Shown: one piece after another, positions 36,110 through 39,971 of the stretch
Layout of the letters: the number at the start of each line of letters is the position of its first letter
How positions within the stretch are numbered: position 1 is the stretch's first letter
Assembly (NCBI GenBank): GCA_020845995.1
Contig: JADLES010000082.1
Span: 1-39,971 of the forward strand
Length of the DNA stretch: 39,971 nt
Direction: 5' to 3'
Origin: Burkholderiales bacterium
GTDB lineage: Bacteria > Pseudomonadota > Gammaproteobacteria > Burkholderiales > SG8-39
The notes under the pieces: generated by a model
The model's input: only the letters and a program-made list of their open reading frames with translations
What the model was told of the DNA's origin: nothing
Database searches by the model: none
Made by a program: the position numbers and the translations under genes

Positions 36110-36570
36110 TGCAACTGGTCACGCTCGAGGTGAACGGCGAGCAGCACGAAATCGCGGTGGAGGCAGATGGGGCGCTGCTCGCGGTGCTGCGCGATGGGCT
36201 CGGGCTGATCGGGACCAAGCGCGGCTGCGATACCGGCGGCTGTGGCTGCTGCACTGTCCTCGTCGACGGCCGGGCGGTCTATTCGTGCATGATGTACACG
36301 CTTTCGGCGCAGGGACGCAAGATCACCACCATCGAAGGACTGGCCGCGGATGGAAAGCTCGATCCGCTTCAGGAGGCGTTCGTCAATACTGGTGCGGTGC
36401 AGTGCGGCTACTGCACCTGCGGGTTTATCATGGTCGCGAAGCAATTGTTGAGCGAAACGAACAACCCTGACGAGGATGCAATCCGACATGCGATTGCGGG
36501 CAACCTGTGTCGCTGCACGGGTTATCACAAGATCGTCGAGGCGATTAGGCTTGCCGCTAAAGGCGGCTGA
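36106..36570 (+). CDS. Molybdenum hydroxylase 2Fe-2S subunit (CoxS/CutS-like)
   Basis: A 154-residue electron-transfer subunit. The plant-ferredoxin-type cluster uses C41, C46, C49 and C61; the C-terminal helical cluster uses C100, C103, C135 and C137 in QCGYCTCGF and NLCRCTGYHK. Two extra cysteines are present: C48 next to the first cluster and C105 where most relatives have Pro. It carries electrons from the molybdenum centre in the large subunit to FAD in the medium subunit. It is coupled to the FAD subunit by a four-base overlap and precedes the large subunit by 15 bases. Confidence 0.93.
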   Translation: MMQLVTLEVNGEQHEIAVEADGALLAVLRDGLGLIGTKRGCDTGGCGCCTVLVDGRAVYSCMMYTLSAQGRKITTIEGLAADGKLDPLQEAFVNTGAVQCGYCTCGFIMVAKQLLSETNNPDEDAIRHAIAGNLCRCTGYHKIVEAIRLAAKGG

Positions 36571-36585
36571 TTCGGGACTGGTGAA

Positions 36586-38916
36586 TTGAACGATTACAGC
36601 GTGATCGGCCGCAGCATCCCCCGCCCGGACGCTTGGGAAAAGGTGGTCGGCGGCAGGGGCTATCCGGTCAATCTGCGCCTTCCCGGGATGCTGCACGGAA
36701 CGCTGCTCCGCAGCCCGCATCCGCATGCGCGAATCGCCGGTATGGACGCTTCGCGCGCACTCGCGCTGCCGGGTGTGAAGGCGCTGATCACGCCCGCGGA
36801 TGTGCCGCGCATCCCTTACAGCGCAACCTTTTTCAAGCCGGCGACGTCGGCCGCGGTTGTGCGCGATATGCTGATCCTGGACGGTACTGTCCGCTATGCT
36901 GGCCAGCCGGTCGCCGCGGTCGCGGCGACTACCGCGTCTATCGCCGAACATGCGCTGGAGTTAATTGAGGTGCAGTACGAAGAACTGCCCGCGGTGTTCG
37001 ATCCCGAGGAAGCAATGCGCGAAGGCGCGCCGGAAATTCACGCTGGTGTAAGACATAACGTGATCGGGCGGCCCACTTACAGTTTAGGGGACATAGAGGC
37101 CGGCTTCAGCGCAGCCGACCATGTCTTCGAGGGGGTCTACGAGACGCAACGCGTTCATACCTGTTACATGGAACCCCGCGTGTGCGTTGCCGACGCGGAC
37201 GCCCAAGGGCGCGTTACCGTCTACGCCTCGGTGCAGCATCTGTTCGGGCTCCGCGAAAAACTCGCCTTCGTACTCGGTCTGCCGGTCAGTAGCGTGCGTG
37301 CAGTGCAGCCGCCTTACATAGGGGGGGGATTCGGCGGCAAACTCGACTTGGCGCCGATCGAGCCGCTCGCGGCGTTACTCAGCCTGCGCGCGCGCCGACC
37401 GGTAAGGATTGAGCAGAGCCGCTACGAGGATTTCATCACTAGTTCGCGCCATCCTGCGAAGGTATACCTGAAGACCGGCATTTCCCGGGACGGGCAATTC
37501 ACCGCACGCTATGCGCGAACGCTGCTCGATGCGAGTGCATACGCTTCGGAGGCTCCGGAAGTGATACGTGTGCACTCCAGATTCGGGCTGATGCTCGGTT
37601 ACCGCTGCCCGAACGCCAAGTGGGAAGGCACGCTCGTCTACACCAACAACATGCCGGGCGGCGCGTTCCGCGGTTACGGGGCGCCGCAGGGTTGTTTCGC
37701 GGTCGAGTCGCAGATCGACGAGATCTGTGAAAAGCTCGGTTTCGACCCGGTCGAGTTTCGCTTGAAGCATGCGCCGCGATGCGGAGATCCGCATCCTTCC
37801 AACGCGGCGTGGAAGCTCGATAGCTACGGGTTCGACGAATGCCTAGTGCGCGGGGCGGAGCGCTTTGGATGGCGCTCGCGTGCGAAGGCAGCGAGCGGGC
37901 GCGGGGTGAAAAAACGCGGTTTCGGCATGGCGGCGCAGCCGCTGTGGGTCAGCGGCTGCCTGGGAGCGCCCGATACCTACGAACACTCCGGAGCGATCGT
38001 GAAGCTCAATACCGACGGCAGCGCCGATCTGGCGACCGCCACCATTGACATCGGTTCGGGGCAGACGGCAGTGCTTTGCCAAATCGCGGCCGAAGAACTC
38101 GGAATCTCGGTCGAAGCGGTGCGGTTGAGCGGCGGTAGCACTGATACGCTGCCGGTCGATGCGGCCACGCACGCGAGCCGTACGACCTATGCATCGGGAA
38201 TCGCGGTGAAGGCGGCTGCAGCGGCGGCGAAGAAGCGCCTGCTGGAGGTCGCCGAAACGATGCTCGAGGCGAGCGCGGTGGACCTCGAGGTGCGCGAGGG
38301 CATGGTCCGCGTGAAGGGCGCGAGTGCGCACGCGGTGCCCGTAGCCGATGTCGTGAAGCGCGCCGAATCTCCTTTCGTGCAGATTACGTCCAAGGGGACG
38401 ATGCAGACTGTGCTCGCCGAGAAAGGGACTATCATCGGCACTTCGAGCCTCGCACCCCCGCGCAACCCCAGTCCGGCGAGTGCGCAATTCATCGAGGTCG
38501 AGGTGGACACCGACACCGGCGAGGTGCGGGTGCTGCGCGCGGTATACGCGCACGACATCGGTCGCGTGGTCAATCTGGCCGGGGCCGAAGGGCAGGTCGA
38601 GGGTGGTTTGCAGCAAGGAATCGGCTACGCGCTAATGGAGAACATGCGCTTCGAGCCGGAAACGGGCGCTTGCGTCACCGCAGATTTCCTGAACTACAAA
38701 ATGCCCACCGCGGTGGAGATGCCGCGCAGCATCGAGAGCATCTTTGTCGAGACGGACGAGCCGAGCGGCCCGTTCGGCGCCAAGGGACTGGCCGAGCCCT
38801 GCTTGATCGTTCCTGCTCCGGCGATTGCCAACGCGATTTACAACGCGGTTGGTGTGCGCGTGCGCAGCCTGCCGATCACGCCAGAGAAGATACTCGCGGG
38901 GCTGGGAAAGATATGA
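36586..38916 (+). CDS. Molybdenum hydroxylase large (Mo-pterin) subunit, xanthine dehydrogenase/CoxL family
   Basis: A 776-residue catalytic subunit. Landmarks: GRSIPRPDAWEKVVGG opening, PPYIGGGFGGK (242-252, pterin contact), GGAFRGYGAPQG (358-369) with the Arg362 equivalent of the XDH active-site arginine, and FGAKGLAEPCLIVP with the essential Glu near the C-terminus. The VAYRCSFR active-site loop of true CO dehydrogenase is missing, so it is an XDH-type hydroxylase of an N-heterocycle, aldehyde or aromatic compound. Translation probably begins at TTG 36586, since the protein is conserved from there; GTG 36601 is an alternative. No sulfurase or Mo-cofactor chaperone gene (coxD/xdhC) is present in the window. 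Confidence 0.93.
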   Translation: MNDYSVIGRSIPRPDAWEKVVGGRGYPVNLRLPGMLHGTLLRSPHPHARIAGMDASRALALPGVKALITPADVPRIPYSATFFKPATSAAVVRDMLILDGTVRYAGQPVAAVAATTASIAEHALELIEVQYEELPAVFDPEEAMREGAPEIHAGVRHNVIGRPTYSLGDIEAGFSAADHVFEGVYETQRVHTCYMEPRVCVADADAQGRVTVYASVQHLFGLREKLAFVLGLPVSSVRAVQPPYIGGGFGGKLDLAPIEPLAALLSLRARRPVRIEQSRYEDFITSSRHPAKVYLKTGISRDGQFTARYARTLLDASAYASEAPEVIRVHSRFGLMLGYRCPNAKWEGTLVYTNNMPGGAFRGYGAPQGCFAVESQIDEICEKLGFDPVEFRLKHAPRCGDPHPSNAAWKLDSYGFDECLVRGAERFGWRSRAKAASGRGVKKRGFGMAAQPLWVSGCLGAPDTYEHSGAIVKLNTDGSADLATATIDIGSGQTAVLCQIAAEELGISVEAVRLSGGSTDTLPVDAATHASRTTYASGIAVKAAAAAAKKRLLEVAETMLEASAVDLEVREGMVRVKGASAHAVPVADVVKRAESPFVQITSKGTMQTVLAEKGTIIGTSSLAPPRNPSPASAQFIEVEVDTDTGEVRVLRAVYAHDIGRVVNLAGAEGQVEGGLQQGIGYALMENMRFEPETGACVTADFLNYKMPTAVEMPRSIESIFVETDEPSGPFGAKGLAEPCLIVPAPAIANAIYNAVGVRVRSLPITPEKILAGLGKI

Positions 38917-38998
38917 GTACGCACTCTGTTCGCTGGTCTTACAGGAGTTGATGCGACCGCGGCGGCAGGAAGTGTGACGTGTGCGATGCCGTTTTCCT

Positions 38999-39481
38999 CT
39001 ATCTCACACGTTCCCATGCAAGTATCGCTCGCGAAATCTTTCCGCCGAGATTGACGTTAGGTTGCCACTGGTTGACTACGTCCAAACGGTCGCCCGTGAG
39101 TTTGAAAGACCGCGTTTGCACTGTTCCTTTCCACGCCGGATTCCAGGCAGTATCGACTGTTACGATCCACTTGTCTCCCTCAATCCTGTCGATTCCCGAG
39201 TAGGCAACCATAGTTTGAAACGCAGTAACTCGCTCGGCGTCAGATTTCGGCGCCTTGCGCCCTTCGCCCTCAACGATGATCATCGCTCTCCCCTCGCGGG
39301 TAAAAATCAGGTAGCCATTTACGTCCTTTCCGAAAGGGGTTTTGCGCTCGCCCGTATCTTGGAATTCAATTTCCCACGAAATCATTTTCCAGACCCCGAC
39401 AAGTTTTTCGCGGTCGTCAGCGTTCGCGGTCGGCATCGCGATCAGAAGAATCCCAAGAATAGCGGCTATGCGTGTCCACAT
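38999..39481 (-). CDS. Exported lipocalin-like domain protein
   Basis: A 160-residue small protein. The ATG at 39481 has AGGAGA six bases upstream, followed by signal peptide MWTRIAAILGILLIAMP with cleavage near ANA/DD. The mature part, LVGVWKMISWEIEFQDTGER, KDVNGYLIFTREGRAMIIVEG and GTVQTRSFKLTGDRL, fits the lipocalin-like family PF13924, one eight-stranded barrel expected to bind a small hydrophobic ligand. It is convergent with the large hydroxylase subunit, whose stop is 82 bases away, so the two are not an operon. A GCCTGC-GACG-GCAGGC hairpin lies upstream at 39529-39544. Confidence 0.85.
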   Translation of the reverse strand: MWTRIAAILGILLIAMPTANADDREKLVGVWKMISWEIEFQDTGERKTPFGKDVNGYLIFTREGRAMIIVEGEGRKAPKSDAERVTAFQTMVAYSGIDRIEGDKWIVTVDTAWNPAWKGTVQTRSFKLTGDRLDVVNQWQPNVNLGGKISRAILAWERVR

Positions 39482-39852
39482 GACAATCTCCTTTCTCAGT
39501 GATCTTTCAGGCTGATATGCATGATCGAGCCTGCGACGGCAGGCATTAGCCGTGCTTGGCCAGCAACAACTGCCACTCGCGCTCTGGCTCAGTGTAGCCG
39601 GTAAGGATGAATTCGTGGTATCCACTCAGAAATCCGGATGCTTTCGGTAGGAGGCATGACGGTATCGGCGATGTTCAATTGCAGTGGAAGTGGTACAGCG
39701 TTGAATTCAAGCGTGGCGTCGTGAGGGTATCGGGCGCAAGCTAGTGATGCGCAGCTTTGGTAGGAGGGGATATGCGGTTCCAAGCGTGTTCCAGCGACCT
39801 TTTTAACCTGCATCAAGGCCGACGCGTGCCGGGGCGATAGCCTACCGGCAAT
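39482..39852. other. 371-bp gap, lower GC, with two 22-codon reading frames behind identical strong ribosome sites
   Basis: No conserved gene was recognised. Two plus-strand frames stand out: 39656-39724 (starting MTVSAMFN) and 39772-39840 (starting MRFQACSS). Both are exactly 22 codons plus stop, and both are preceded by GGTAGGAGG within a similar context (GCTTT, then GGTAGGAGG). They could be leader peptides for the ligase gene at 39853, a short tandem duplication, or chance. A weak 75-codon minus frame in the same place shows no family resemblance. A small hairpin is at 39529-39544. Confidence 0.35.
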
Positions 39853-39971
39853 ATGCTGGAGGGCTACGTCCCGTTCCCGGAGGAGTTCGCCGCGCGCTAC
39901 CGGCGGCTGGGCTACTGGGAGACGAAGACCTTCGGCGAGCGCCTGGACGAGTGGGCCGCACGCTACGGGGA
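39853..39971 (+). CDS. AMP-dependent aryl-acid ligase (EntE/DhbE-like), N-terminus only, cut by window edge
   Basis: The visible 39 residues read MLEGYVPFPEEFAARYRRLG then YWETKTFGERLDEWAARYG. This FPEEFAARYRRLGYW pattern is the usual opening of 2,3-dihydroxybenzoate-AMP ligase-like adenylating enzymes. No catalytic motif is within the window, so the assignment is by N-terminal resemblance only. The ATG at 39853 lacks a clear ribosome site. Its codon composition returns to high GC compared with the preceding 6 kb. Confidence 0.6.
   Translation, partial: MLEGYVPFPEEFAARYRRLGYWETKTFGERLDEWAARYG

Noticed and set aside
35222..38916. Aerobic CO dehydrogenase (coxMSL)
   Set aside because: The gene order M-S-L fits, but the large subunit lacks the CO-dehydrogenase active-site loop with Cys and has the XDH-type GGAFRGYG instead.

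Overview
The window is a high-GC, gene-dense bacterial chromosome segment that looks like an environmental betaproteobacterium (Burkholderiales-like). The grounds are short Shine-Dalgarno-led operons, several LivJHMGF branched-chain-type ABC importers, an orphan Bug/TctC periplasmic receptor (a family greatly expanded in Betaproteobacteria) and many CoA-ligase and oxidoreductase genes. The species assignment is inference; no rRNA or tRNA is present. No CRISPR array, insertion sequence, integrase or phage gene was seen.

Layout. 1-4,766 (minus): SDR (cut by the window edge) and Liv system 1 in the order SBP-H-M-G-F-SDR, with a readable sigma70-type promoter. 4,865-6,457 (plus): a ketosteroid-dehydrogenase-like flavoprotein. 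6,467-13,029 (minus): a tight run of secreted esterase-like lipoprotein, cysteine-desulfurase-like PLP enzyme, DUF2817/M14-like metallohydrolase, PaaI thioesterase, acyl-CoA ligase and zinc-lobe-less MDR oxidoreductase. 13,074-20,488 (minus): Liv system 2, acyl-CoA ligase and M24 metallohydrolase, facing a TetR gene (20,747-21,412, plus) across a perfect 26-bp palindrome. 21,588-22,547 (minus): Bug receptor. 22,639-27,274: Liv system 3, with HMGF on minus and its binding protein divergent on plus. 27,409-33,409: an SsuABC/NMT1-type importer split over two strands, followed by an FAD oxidoreductase and a YtcJ-like amidohydrolase. 33,559-38,916: a CrtI-like oxidoreductase divergent from a three-subunit molybdenum hydroxylase of the xanthine dehydrogenase/CO dehydrogenase family. 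38,999-39,481 (minus): a lipocalin-like exported protein. 39,853-end (plus): the N-terminus of an aryl-AMP-ligase-like enzyme.

Reading of the whole: this is a catabolic accessory neighbourhood made of repeated 'import, hydrolyse or oxidise, activate with CoA' modules. Base composition alternates: about 13.07-21.5 kb and 33.5-39.8 kb look clearly less GC-rich than the rest, which suggests a mosaic of separately acquired modules. The best candidates for an undescribed system are (a) the TetR-palindrome-controlled Liv2/acyl-CoA ligase/M24 module and its co-directional continuation into the PLP enzyme/DUF2817 pair, and (b) the split NMT1-type importer with its FAD oxidoreductase and amidohydrolase. 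None of the substrates can be read from sequence alone.
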